Shown one piece after another: positions 1 through 5,785 of a stretch of 7,088 nt of DNA. Below the pieces are notes generated by a model. The model was not told the origin of the DNA. It worked only from the letters and a program-made list of their open reading frames with translations, and did not search any database. Numbering within the stretch: position 1 is the first letter of the stretch; each line of letters opens with the position of its first letter. Made by a program: the position numbers and the translations under genes. The DNA comes from an uncultured Endomicrobiia bacterium (lineage in GTDB: Bacteria > Elusimicrobiota > Endomicrobiia > Endomicrobiales > Endomicrobiaceae): contig CAJOOL010000130.1 of the NCBI GenBank assembly GCA_905236115.1, positions 1 through 7,088 on the forward strand. Reading direction: 5' to 3'.

Positions 1-5
1 AAAGT

Positions 6-12
6 AAAGGAG
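6..12 (+). promoter_or_regulatory. Ribosome binding site of the pilin-like gene
   Basis: AAAGGAG lies 7 nt before the ATG at 20. This is a near-perfect Shine-Dalgarno sequence and fixes the start of the pilin gene. The promoter lies left of the window. Confidence 0.85.
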
Positions 13-19
13 AAAAACT

Positions 20-475
20 ATGAAAAAATCATTGAAATTTAAGAAAAGGTTTTGTAATGTCGGTTTCACTCTTGTAGAATTGGTAATTGTAATCGCTATC
101 GTCATTATTTTGTCGGTTGTCAGTGTTCCGATTTACAGAAATTATGTTGATAAAGCTAAATTAGCAGAGGGATATGCTTTACTTGGAACTATTCTTACTG
201 CTCAAAAGGCTTATTTTAGCGAGTACGGAAATTTTTGTGTTTCTAACTCAACAAATTATTGGACAAATTATGATACAGTTTTAGGTATTGATGCCAGAGG
301 CAACAAATATTTTACAAGATTTTATGCCAGAGGTGCAGATTGGGTAGATATCAAAAAAACTTTTAAAAGTGTAACTGAGATTCCCAGAGATTTGGTAAAA
401 AATGGAAATTCAGGACTTAGAATATGGTATGATATAGAAACAGGGCACACATTTGAAGAAGTATCCAGTTATTAA
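20..475 (+). CDS. Type IV pilin-like protein (prepilin with class III signal)
   Basis: A 151-residue prepilin or pseudopilin. The N-terminus has a short basic leader (residues 1-15, seven Lys/Arg) ending in Gly15, then FTLVE, the prepilin peptidase site with Phe as first mature residue and the conserved Glu at mature position 5. A hydrophobic helix follows (about residues 16-38), then the amphipathic continuation IYRNYVDKAKLAEGYALL, typical of the pilin spine. In the family, the leader is cut by PilD-type peptidase and the subunit is assembled into a pilus or type II secretion pseudopilus from the inner membrane. The C-terminal globular part (about residues 60-151) is short and aromatic-rich. 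It has a single Cys, so there is no C-terminal disulfide loop as in classical PilA/PilE. It stands alone here, with no assembly genes in view, so major pilin, minor pilin or pseudopilin cannot be separated. The start is fixed by a strong ribosome binding site. Confidence 0.9.
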   Translation: MKKSLKFKKRFCNVGFTLVELVIVIAIVIILSVVSVPIYRNYVDKAKLAEGYALLGTILTAQKAYFSEYGNFCVSNSTNYWTNYDTVLGIDARGNKYFTRFYARGADWVDIKKTFKSVTEIPRDLVKNGNSGLRIWYDIETGHTFEEVSSY

Positions 476-587
476 AATTTAATAAAATATAAAATAAATT
501 AAATAATTGACATATTTTTATTTAAAAATTTTTAAAACAACTAAGGATCAAAATATTTTTTTAAATTTTACTACAAACAAAATAACA

Positions 588-610
588 GGATTGCTACATA
601 GCAACAATCC
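588..610. repeat. Small hairpin ahead of the terminator
   Basis: GGATTG (588-593) and CAATCC (605-610) form perfect inverted arms around an 11-nt loop. The loop itself contains GCT/AGC, an alternative inner pairing. It sits directly before the A-run and stem of the terminator, so the two hairpins stack in tandem in the 3' end of the pilin transcript. It may protect the mRNA end, but that is inference. Confidence 0.5.
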
Positions 611-614
611 AAAA

Positions 615-658
615 AAAAGAGGCGGTTACCGTAAAAAGTTTCCGCTTCTTTTCTTTTT
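615..658. terminator. Bidirectional intrinsic terminator (pilin / ATPase)
   Basis: AAAAGAGGCGG (615-625) pairs with CCGCTTCTTTT (642-652) in an 11-bp stem with one G-U wobble and a 16-nt loop. On the plus strand the stem is followed by C and five Ts (654-658). On the minus strand it is followed by a run of Ts, the complement of the eight As at 611-618. It therefore suits the rightward pilin transcript and the convergent leftward ATPase transcript. It is about 140 bp after the pilin stop and about 300 bp after the ATPase stop. Confidence 0.75.
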
Positions 659-726
659 CAATGTCTTTTCCATACATACATATATACCTCTATACATTGC
701 CGTTTCCACCTATATTCTTCCAATCA

Positions 727-795
727 TCAACTTTACTTTCTGCGGATTTTCAACTTTACTTTTTGCGATACCTCAACTTTACTTTTCGCGGATTT
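727..795. repeat. Three tandem 23-bp repeats
   Basis: Units start at 727, 750 and 773, an exact 23-bp period. Each begins with TCAACTTTACTTT, identical in all three, followed by a GCG-containing half: CTGCGGATTT, TTGCGATACC and TCGCGGATTT. The array lies in the non-coding gap between pilin and ATPase. Short, imperfect, exactly spaced units of this kind are known as protein-binding repeats, for example at the ends of IS21-family elements or as operator/iteron arrays. Which applies here is inference; no transposase gene is visible. Confidence 0.8.
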
Positions 796-964
796 TATAG
801 GATTTTAATAAAGGAAATTCTGATTAATTCCGAACGGAAACCTTGAGGCATATTTTGTCTCTAAATTCGTTGGATTTTCTCGAGATAAGTTACCAACTAT
901 CCCTGCGAAGTTCCGCCTCTTTATAGGCAAAATCTGCTATCAATCTTTACTCGTTCAGAATTAT
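796..964. other. Non-coding stretch, nothing recognised
   Basis: Together with 659-726, this is the rest of the gap between the convergent pilin and ATPase genes. I looked for reading frames with a family match, tRNA or IS termini, and found none. On the minus strand a short open stretch (roughly 948-894) is broken by stops and matches nothing I know. It may be decayed coding DNA. Confidence 0.4.
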
Positions 965-2296
965 TCAGCATTTCCTTAAAAATAAAGATTTTAAAAGCCT
1001 TTCTGTTTCTTCTATCATATAAAGAGGAATTGACAATATCCCGTCGTAAAAAGATAATTCCTTCTGCCAAAAACGGAGTGCAATTTTCGGTTTCTTTTCC
1101 TGCATAAAAAGTTTTAAAGATTTTAATGTTCCGGTTGTTCCGGATTTTACTTCCACGGGGATAATATCGGCATTATATGTTGTAACAAAATCAATTTCGG
1201 CCATACTGCCTTTTTTTTCTCTTCCCCAAAAATATAAATTGTTTTCTCTGTTCGGATTGGAATGTGCCAGCAGTTCCTGTCCGACAAACTGTTCCGCCAC
1301 AGCACCGTTATTTATCTGCATTATATCGTTGTTGATAATTTCCGCAGACAACCCTGCAGTATTCTGCATAAGTCCCACATCCAAAAAATTCAGTTTGAAT
1401 TTGTTGTCGTTTATTTCGCTTTGCAGAGGAAGCCCGGATGCGGTAGTTTGAAAATTCTGTTTTATTATTCCTGCAAGAGATAAGAGATAAATTGCTTCCT
1501 TTAAATATTCTGAGCGAATTTCCGGATCTATGGTGGAATATTTTACCCTCTGCCCGATAAATCTCGGAACAAAATTCATTACTTTTTCAAGATACTGTCT
1601 TTTACTTGTTTTGGCATATTTTCCGAAGTCATTTCTGTAAGTTGTAAGAAGATAATTTTGTATGTTTAATGCGGAATTTATATTTTTTGTATCAATATAT
1701 TTCTGAACAACGGCAGGCATACCGCCCGTAACCAAATATATTTTTAAAAATTCAATCAGTTTTTTATGGAACATTTCTTCCAACGGATTATTTAATGAAA
1801 TCGTCTTTAAATGTTGTTTTAATTTATCTTGTCCGACGGCAGTTAAAAATTCACCAAAAGACAAAGGTTGAACATATATAAAACTTACCCGCCCTACAGG
1901 CATTGAGAAATTTTCGTTATTCATTGCAAATTCCAAAAGAGAGCCTGCACAGATAACTGCCTGTTCGGGTAACTTTTCTTTAAAATATCTTAAAGACATT
2001 ATAGCTTGCGGACATTCCTGAATTTCATCCAAAAATAAGAGAGAATCTTTTGTTATTTCAACATTTAATAATATCTGAATTTTGTTTATTATTGTTACGG
2101 GATCAAGAGTATCAAAACAGTTTTTTAATTCCGGAGTAAATTCAAAATTGCAAACTATTACATTTTTAAAATAATTTTTAAGACAGTTCTCTGCAATATA
2201 ACTTTTACCGACTTGCCTTGCTCCCCTGATAATTAAAGGCATTCTGTTTTTATCTTTAGCCCATTTTATAAAATCTTTTTCTATATCCCTTTTCAT
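965..2296 (-). CDS. AAA ATPase with C-terminal DUF4143 (nuclease-like) domain
   Basis: A 443-residue protein of the AAA/DUF4143 family, which is widespread, often in many paralogues and often horizontally acquired; its cellular role is not established. The AAA part comes first: Walker A GARQVGKS (residues 25-32), Walker B LLFLDE (87-92), a sensor-1-like AGSLLEF (118-124) and the family's PVGRV motif (134-138). The C-terminal DUF4143 region ends in a PD-(D/E)XK-like core: E367-x-D369, then E382-x-K384 in PVEVKSG. This fold resembles restriction endonucleases, but activity in this family is unproven. The length is usual and no residue seems missing, so it looks intact. The ATG has a weak GAGA 6 nt upstream. 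A promoter sits at 2329-2357 inside the first unit of a 33-bp repeat array. The gene is monocistronic, converges on the pilin gene and lies among remnants, consistent with an acquired island. Confidence 0.9.
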   Translation of the reverse strand: MKRDIEKDFIKWAKDKNRMPLIIRGARQVGKSYIAENCLKNYFKNVIVCNFEFTPELKNCFDTLDPVTIINKIQILLNVEITKDSLLFLDEIQECPQAIMSLRYFKEKLPEQAVICAGSLLEFAMNNENFSMPVGRVSFIYVQPLSFGEFLTAVGQDKLKQHLKTISLNNPLEEMFHKKLIEFLKIYLVTGGMPAVVQKYIDTKNINSALNIQNYLLTTYRNDFGKYAKTSKRQYLEKVMNFVPRFIGQRVKYSTIDPEIRSEYLKEAIYLLSLAGIIKQNFQTTASGLPLQSEINDNKFKLNFLDVGLMQNTAGLSAEIINNDIMQINNGAVAEQFVGQELLAHSNPNRENNLYFWGREKKGSMAEIDFVTTYNADIIPVEVKSGTTGTLKSLKLFMQEKKPKIALRFWQKELSFYDGILSIPLYMIEETERLLKSLFLRKC

Positions 2297-2328
2297 TGAT
2301 TTTCTCAGTTATACATTGATTTTTATAT

Positions 2329-2357
2329 ATTATAATTTATTTTTCCGTTAAAATCAA
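2329..2357 (-). promoter_or_regulatory. Probable promoter of the AAA/DUF4143 gene
   Basis: Read on the minus strand, TTGATT (2357-2352) and TATAAT (2334-2329) are separated by 17 bp. This is a perfect -10 and a 4/6 -35 box. The predicted transcript start is near 2322, giving a leader of about 26 nt. The -35 box lies inside the palindrome at 2345-2372 and inside repeat copy 1, so a protein bound there would block it. Confidence 0.65.
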
Positions 2358-2372
2358 GGGTTGTTTTAACGG
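2345..2372. promoter_or_regulatory. Palindrome over the ATPase -35 box (possible operator)
   Basis: CCGTTAAAA (2345-2353) and TTTTAACGG (2364-2372) are perfect inverted arms. CAA/TTG inside can extend the pairing around GGG with one unpaired T. There is no T-run on either side, so it is not a terminator. Its place on the -35 region fits an operator; this is inference. Confidence 0.5.
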
Positions 2373-2478
2373 ATTTTGTGTTAAAAGAAGGGGTTATTTT
2401 AGCAAATTTTTTGTTAAAAGAATGGGATACTCTGATAGGACAGCGGTTTAAAACAAGGGGTATTTCCTAATAAAATGA
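2347..2478. repeat. Four tandem units at 33-bp spacing
   Basis: Units start at 2347, 2380, 2413 and 2446, exactly 33 bp apart. All begin with G-T-T-(T)-A-A-A-A and carry an AAGGG/ATGGG/AAGGGG block in the middle. Units 1 and 2 match along most of their length (about 25 of 33 positions, counted by eye). Unit 3 keeps mainly the first half. Unit 4 has one extra T and a clean CAAGGGGTATTT. The array starts about 50 bp upstream of the ATPase start codon and covers its probable -35 box. It may be a regulatory binding array or the remnant of a mobile-element end; the sequence does not decide. Confidence 0.75.
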
Positions 2479-2491
2479 TAAAAAATACCCC
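2457..2491. repeat. Inverted repeat closing the 33-bp array
   Basis: GGGGTATTT (2457-2465) and AAATACCCC (2483-2491) are perfect 9-bp inverted arms with a 17-nt loop. The left arm is the core of repeat unit 4, so the right arm is effectively a further core copy in opposite orientation. There is no T-run for plus-strand termination. On the minus strand it is followed by TTGTTTT, so weak leftward termination is possible. Confidence 0.55.
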
Positions 2492-2637
2492 CATAACTGT
2501 ATTTCTTTTACCGCAGCTAAGCTCTCAAAAATCCTGCCTTTGAAATTTCTCTGCTGTGCTTTTTCTAACCGCAAAGAATAGATTCAAAAGCCTGTTCCTA
2601 AAATTTTCCTAAGGAAAAGTGTGAAATTCATATATAA
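2479..2637. other. Non-coding stretch between repeat array and ATPase remnant
   Basis: No reading frame, RNA gene or promoter could be supported. It holds the right arm of the inverted repeat above and a near-perfect short palindrome, TTTTCCT-A-AGGAAAA (2604-2618). The missing N-terminal part of the adjacent DUF234-type remnant is not recognisable here in any frame, so the break probably falls in or near this stretch. Confidence 0.4.
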
Positions 2638-2910
2638 AAAAGAAAAAAAGATGCTCAGATAGATATTGTCGGGGTGTCTGCCGATAAAAACGAATATATT
2701 ATCAGCTCATGTAAATACATAAATAAAGTTGTAGGAACGGAAGAATTGGAACTTTTAAAAAAGTATGCTCAAGTTTTTGCAAAAGGAACAAAGTATTATT
2801 TTTATATGTTTTCAAAGAAAGGTTTCAGTAAAGATTTGATACAGACCGCCGAAAAAGAAAACGTAAAGCTTGTAACCTTAAAAGATCTTTATAATTTCAT
2901 AAAAAATTAG
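2638..2910 (+). pseudogene. C-terminal remnant of a DUF234-type archaeal-class ATPase
   Basis: The frame is open from just after a stop at 2635-2637 to the TAG at 2908-2910. It reads DAQIDIVGVSADKNEYIISS, then CKYINK, and later YYFYMFSKKGFSKDLIQTA and VKLVTLKDLYNFIK. This matches the pattern I know from the end of DUF234-containing ATPases: E-I-D-I-V-V..., GECKW/Y, then Y-Y-LFSKSGF-T-ELI and L-V-L-D-L. The resemblance starts before the GTG at 2674, the first plausible start, and there is no AAA domain upstream. A truncated gene is therefore more likely than a 78-residue protein. The usual GEC-K is altered to SSCK, consistent with relaxed constraint. Translation from GTG 2674 cannot be excluded, although no good ribosome binding site precedes it. 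The remnant converges on tolB with a 54-bp gap. Confidence 0.7.
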
Positions 2911-2964
2911 ATATTTAACGGGCGGAAAGAACTGATTACCGACAGAAATAAATATTTCACCGTA

Positions 2965-4257
2965 TCACAAAGAATGCGACCACGACGGAGTAAACGAATT
3001 GCCCGACATATCAACAAGTTTTCTGGTCTCGGTTCCGTCCATTTTCATAATATATATCTCGCTTTTGCCGGAACGCGTTGACGAAAAAACTATAAATCTT
3101 CCGTCCTGCGACCACGACGGATTTTCGTTGCTGCCTTGATTTTCCGTCAGTCTTATTACTCTTTTTCTGGAAAGATTATATATGAATATATCAAAATCGT
3201 CGTCATATTTCATTGTAAAAACTATCTTATCACCCTGCGGCGACCACGACGGTGAATCACAGTTTCCCTTGGTGGAAATTCTTCTTAAATTTACACCGTC
3301 CATATCCATTATATACAGCTGCGGATAACCTGCCCTGTCGGAAATAAAAGCTATTTCTTTGCCGTTCGGTGAAAAAGCCGGGCTTGTATCAATGTGTTTT
3401 CCCTCGGTTAATCTTCTTAAAACATTGCCGTTTTTATCCAGTATATACAGGTTGGGATATACGCCTCGCGACAGCGTGGTAATCAAAAATTTTTTATCCA
3501 GAGAAAACGACGCCGGCGAATTTAAACCTTGAATTGTAGACAAAGCTCTTCTTTTATTTTTCAAAATATCTATAACAAAAAGATCCGGGTTGTTATACAG
3601 ATAAGACGTATACATTATTTGTGCGGTGTTCGGTATCCACTTCGGCAGAATATTCAGCCTGTTGTCTTTGGTAAGCCTTTTTAAATTATACCCGTCATAA
3701 TCCACCAAATAAACTTCTTTAAACTTCGTGCTGTCATTGGTAAAAGCTATCTTGGTGCAGGCTATTCCCTCTTCACCGGTAAATCTCCGCACTATCTCGT
3801 CATTAATTTTATGTGCAAGATACCTGTAGTTGGAAACTTTCTCGCGGTATGTATCTTCCCATATTATTTCGCGGCTTTCGGCATCATAAAGTTTTACTTC
3901 CAGATTTAAATTTTCGGCATTTTCTATTGAAATCTTTCCCGTAAGAAGCACGGAAATATCTTTCGGTGCCCAATATTCAAACTGTTTATCCAAATCAAAT
4001 TTATAAGAAGTATCCGACACCGCTACATTGAAATGCCCGGAAAGCAAAAGATCGGACTCCAAAACATCCCTTATAGTTTTTGACATATCCATTTCTTCAA
4101 AATATCCGTTGACGGGAACAAAATCGGAAAGGCCTATACTTGCTTTTGAACTTTTTGAAGATAAAGACAGATAGAGATTTTTTTTAGCATAAACAAGCGT
4201 AGAAAATAAACAAAAAAACAATATTAAAGTAAGCCTGCTAACTTGTTTTAAATTCAA
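2965..4257 (-). CDS. tolB: TolB, periplasmic beta-propeller of the Tol-Pal system
   Basis: A 430-residue protein, the usual TolB length. Residues 1-24 form a Sec signal peptide ending LVYA before KK. Residues about 25-155 are the N-terminal TolB domain, with the typical VLLTGKISIE and YDAESREIIWEDTYR region. From about 165 to the end there are six PD40/WD40-like repeats, each with a Y/F-hydrophobic-D strand followed by RRLT-like ends and (N/S)P-S-W-S-x-G turns, as in the six-bladed propeller. In the family TolB binds Pal and TolA in the periplasm and helps keep the outer membrane attached during constriction. The start is TTG at 4257 with GGGAG 6 nt before it, and overlaps the tolA-like gene by 20 nt. 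It is last in the operon. I see no clear terminator in the 54 bp after it, so the transcript may run into the remnant region. Confidence 0.93.
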   Translation of the reverse strand: MNLKQVSRLTLILFFCLFSTLVYAKKNLYLSLSSKSSKASIGLSDFVPVNGYFEEMDMSKTIRDVLESDLLLSGHFNVAVSDTSYKFDLDKQFEYWAPKDISVLLTGKISIENAENLNLEVKLYDAESREIIWEDTYREKVSNYRYLAHKINDEIVRRFTGEEGIACTKIAFTNDSTKFKEVYLVDYDGYNLKRLTKDNRLNILPKWIPNTAQIMYTSYLYNNPDLFVIDILKNKRRALSTIQGLNSPASFSLDKKFLITTLSRGVYPNLYILDKNGNVLRRLTEGKHIDTSPAFSPNGKEIAFISDRAGYPQLYIMDMDGVNLRRISTKGNCDSPSWSPQGDKIVFTMKYDDDFDIFIYNLSRKRVIRLTENQGSNENPSWSQDGRFIVFSSTRSGKSEIYIMKMDGTETRKLVDMSGNSFTPSWSHSL

Positions 4258-5065
4258 AGTACACTCCCAAACTGTTTTCCTCGTATCCGTCGGGCAAAGG
4301 AGGAAAAGGTGATGCCAGTTCCACCGCTCTTAAGGCATTTTTATCAAAGACTTCGTCTTTGGAACTTTTAGAAATTTTTAATTTTGAAATCTGGCCGTTT
4401 TTTTCTATTTTAAAATAAACTACCGTTCTTAATATGTTTATATTGGAATCCTGCCAATATCTTTTTATTTTTTTCAGTATCGCACCGGTATAATAAGAAT
4501 ATTTAAAATTTTTATTTTCCAGCATTATCCCTTTGGAATACCCCTCGGTTTCCTGCGGAACAGCCGTCGTTTCGGCTTTCTGCCGAATATCTTTTACATC
4601 ATTTGTATCTTGCGTATCTTTTTGTTCCTGTGCCTGCCGGTTTTCGGTATCTTCTTTTTCTTTCTTAACTTCTTCTGTGCTTTCTTCCCGCACCGTATCG
4701 GTCTTATTTTCCTGTTCTTCTTTTATTTCCTGCTTATCTTTCTGTTTTTTATTTTTCTTTTCGGGTTTTTCCTTTTTTTTGCCTATTACGATATCGTCTT
4801 TTTTTATCTCTTTTTCCGTAACTTCTTCTTTTTTTACGGCGGCTTCAATATCGCTTTTTGTTTTTTTCTGCTCTTTAGGTACTTCTCTGCTTTTTATTTT
4901 CCCCGCAGATGCCTGCGGAGAATAAAAAGAAACGTCAAAAGGAATCTGAATAAAATCCGGTTCTTTGGCATTTTTATATACTATTATAAAAAAAACCGCC
5001 CCGTGTAATATCAGCGACAAAATTATACAGGGAACAATCGCAAAATTATTTGCTGTTTTTATCAT
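4238..5065 (-). CDS. tolA: TolA-like protein with TonB-family C-terminal domain
   Basis: A 275-residue protein with the three-part TolA/TonB plan. A single N-terminal transmembrane helix (about residues 9-30) contains S17-x3-H21 followed by GAV, the motif by which TonB and TolA contact ExbBD or TolQR. Residues about 55-180 are an extremely Lys/Glu-rich linker that should cross the periplasm. Residues about 191-275 are a TonB C-terminal fold: VVYFKIEKNGQISKLKI, then FDKNALRAVELASPFPPLPDGY, then VYFEF. The C-terminus looks more like TonB_C than proteobacterial TolA. The position between cpoB and tolB argues for a Tol role, but a TonB-type transporter energiser cannot be excluded. The ATG at 5065 has no clear Shine-Dalgarno and lies inside the end of cpoB (20-nt overlap), which suggests coupling. 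The stop overlaps tolB by 20 nt. Confidence 0.8.
   Translation of the reverse strand: MIKTANNFAIVPCIILSLILHGAVFFIIVYKNAKEPDFIQIPFDVSFYSPQASAGKIKSREVPKEQKKTKSDIEAAVKKEEVTEKEIKKDDIVIGKKKEKPEKKNKKQKDKQEIKEEQENKTDTVREESTEEVKKEKEDTENRQAQEQKDTQDTNDVKDIRQKAETTAVPQETEGYSKGIMLENKNFKYSYYTGAILKKIKRYWQDSNINILRTVVYFKIEKNGQISKLKISKSSKDEVFDKNALRAVELASPFPPLPDGYEENSLGVYFEFKTS
4264..4268 (-). promoter_or_regulatory. Ribosome binding site deciding the TTG start of tolB
   Basis: GGGAG on the minus strand, 6 nt before the TTG at 4257-4255. No ATG is available in frame at this place, so this site supports the TTG start. It lies inside the tolA-like coding sequence. Confidence 0.65.
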
Positions 5066-5762
5066 TGTTGGTATATTGTTTTATTTTTTCTTTAGCGGTA
5101 AACGCTTCGGCACTTCTCGGATAATCTTTCAATATGGACTGCAAAATAGCCAGAGAATTCTGCTGCTGCCCGAGAAGCTCCAAACACAAAGCCATTTTCA
5201 GCCTTGCAGCGGGAACAAACTCTCTGTTGTCGGAATAAAACTTTTCAACTTTTTCATATTCCGTATAAGCATCCGGCCAATTTTCCTGCGAATATAAACT
5301 TTCCGCTATGTAATATTGAGCTTGAGCGGCAAGATCGTGAGTTTTGTATTGTTTTAAAAAAGATTTAAATCCGAATATTGACAGCTCATATTTTCCGTGC
5401 AGAAAATCATTATATGCCGTTTCATAAATTTCCGACGGAACCTGAACACTGCTTTCCTGTCCGGCGGCTGAAGCTGAAGATTTCTGATTTTTTACCAAGA
5501 CGTCAATGTCACTGATTTCCTGTGATAATTTGGAATACTTTTTATACAGCTCCTGGACGGCGGCATTGGCTATTTCCAAATCCACCATATTTTCTTCATA
5601 TTTGGAATAAGACTCCGCCTGTCTTGTCTCCAAATCAGCACACTTTATTTGCAGCTTGGCGACTTCTTTTTTCAATTCCTCCAGAGAAGAATCGGAATTA
5701 TTAATAGCGGCACAAGCTGCAAATAAAGTTATAAAAGGTAAAAACAATACTATTTTACGCAT
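5046..5762 (-). CDS. cpoB: CpoB/YbgF-like Tol-Pal accessory protein (coiled coil + TPR)
   Basis: A 238-residue protein. Residues 1-17 are a signal sequence ending LFAAC. This is either a slightly unusual lipobox (Phe at -3) with Cys17 lipidated, or a signal peptidase I site near AACAA. Residues about 25-95 are a charged heptad-rich coiled coil, matching the oligomerising N-terminus of YbgF. A Ser/Ala/Gln linker leads to tetratricopeptide repeats from about 107 to the end (YNDFLHGKYELSIFGFKSFL, then AQYYIAESLYSQENWPDAYTEY, then ARLKMALCLELLGQ), the standard YbgF C-terminus. In the family it works in the periplasm with TolA and links Tol-Pal to septal peptidoglycan synthesis. Here it follows pal after 23 bp, without a visible ribosome binding site, and overlaps the next gene by 20 nt. 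E. coli YbgF is soluble, so a lipoprotein form would be a difference. Confidence 0.87.
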   Translation of the reverse strand: MRKIVLFLPFITLFAACAAINNSDSSLEELKKEVAKLQIKCADLETRQAESYSKYEENMVDLEIANAAVQELYKKYSKLSQEISDIDVLVKNQKSSASAAGQESSVQVPSEIYETAYNDFLHGKYELSIFGFKSFLKQYKTHDLAAQAQYYIAESLYSQENWPDAYTEYEKVEKFYSDNREFVPAARLKMALCLELLGQQQNSLAILQSILKDYPRSAEAFTAKEKIKQYTNNDKNSK

Positions 5763-5785
5763 TCAACCAAAAACCAAAAGATTTT

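Noticed and set aside
507..846. Plus-strand frames of 97 and 61 codons after the pilin gene.
   Set aside because: They run through the terminator and the tandem repeats, have low-complexity Phe/Tyr/Ile sequence, no ribosome binding site and no family match.
727..2478. CRISPR array.
   Set aside because: The tandem units are contiguous and imperfect, without unique spacers between conserved repeats.
4533..5008. Long plus-strand frames (130 and 132 codons) opposite the tolA-like gene.
   Set aside because: They are mirror images of the Lys/Glu-rich linker, giving Phe/Ser/Leu-only sequence with no domain and no ribosome binding site.
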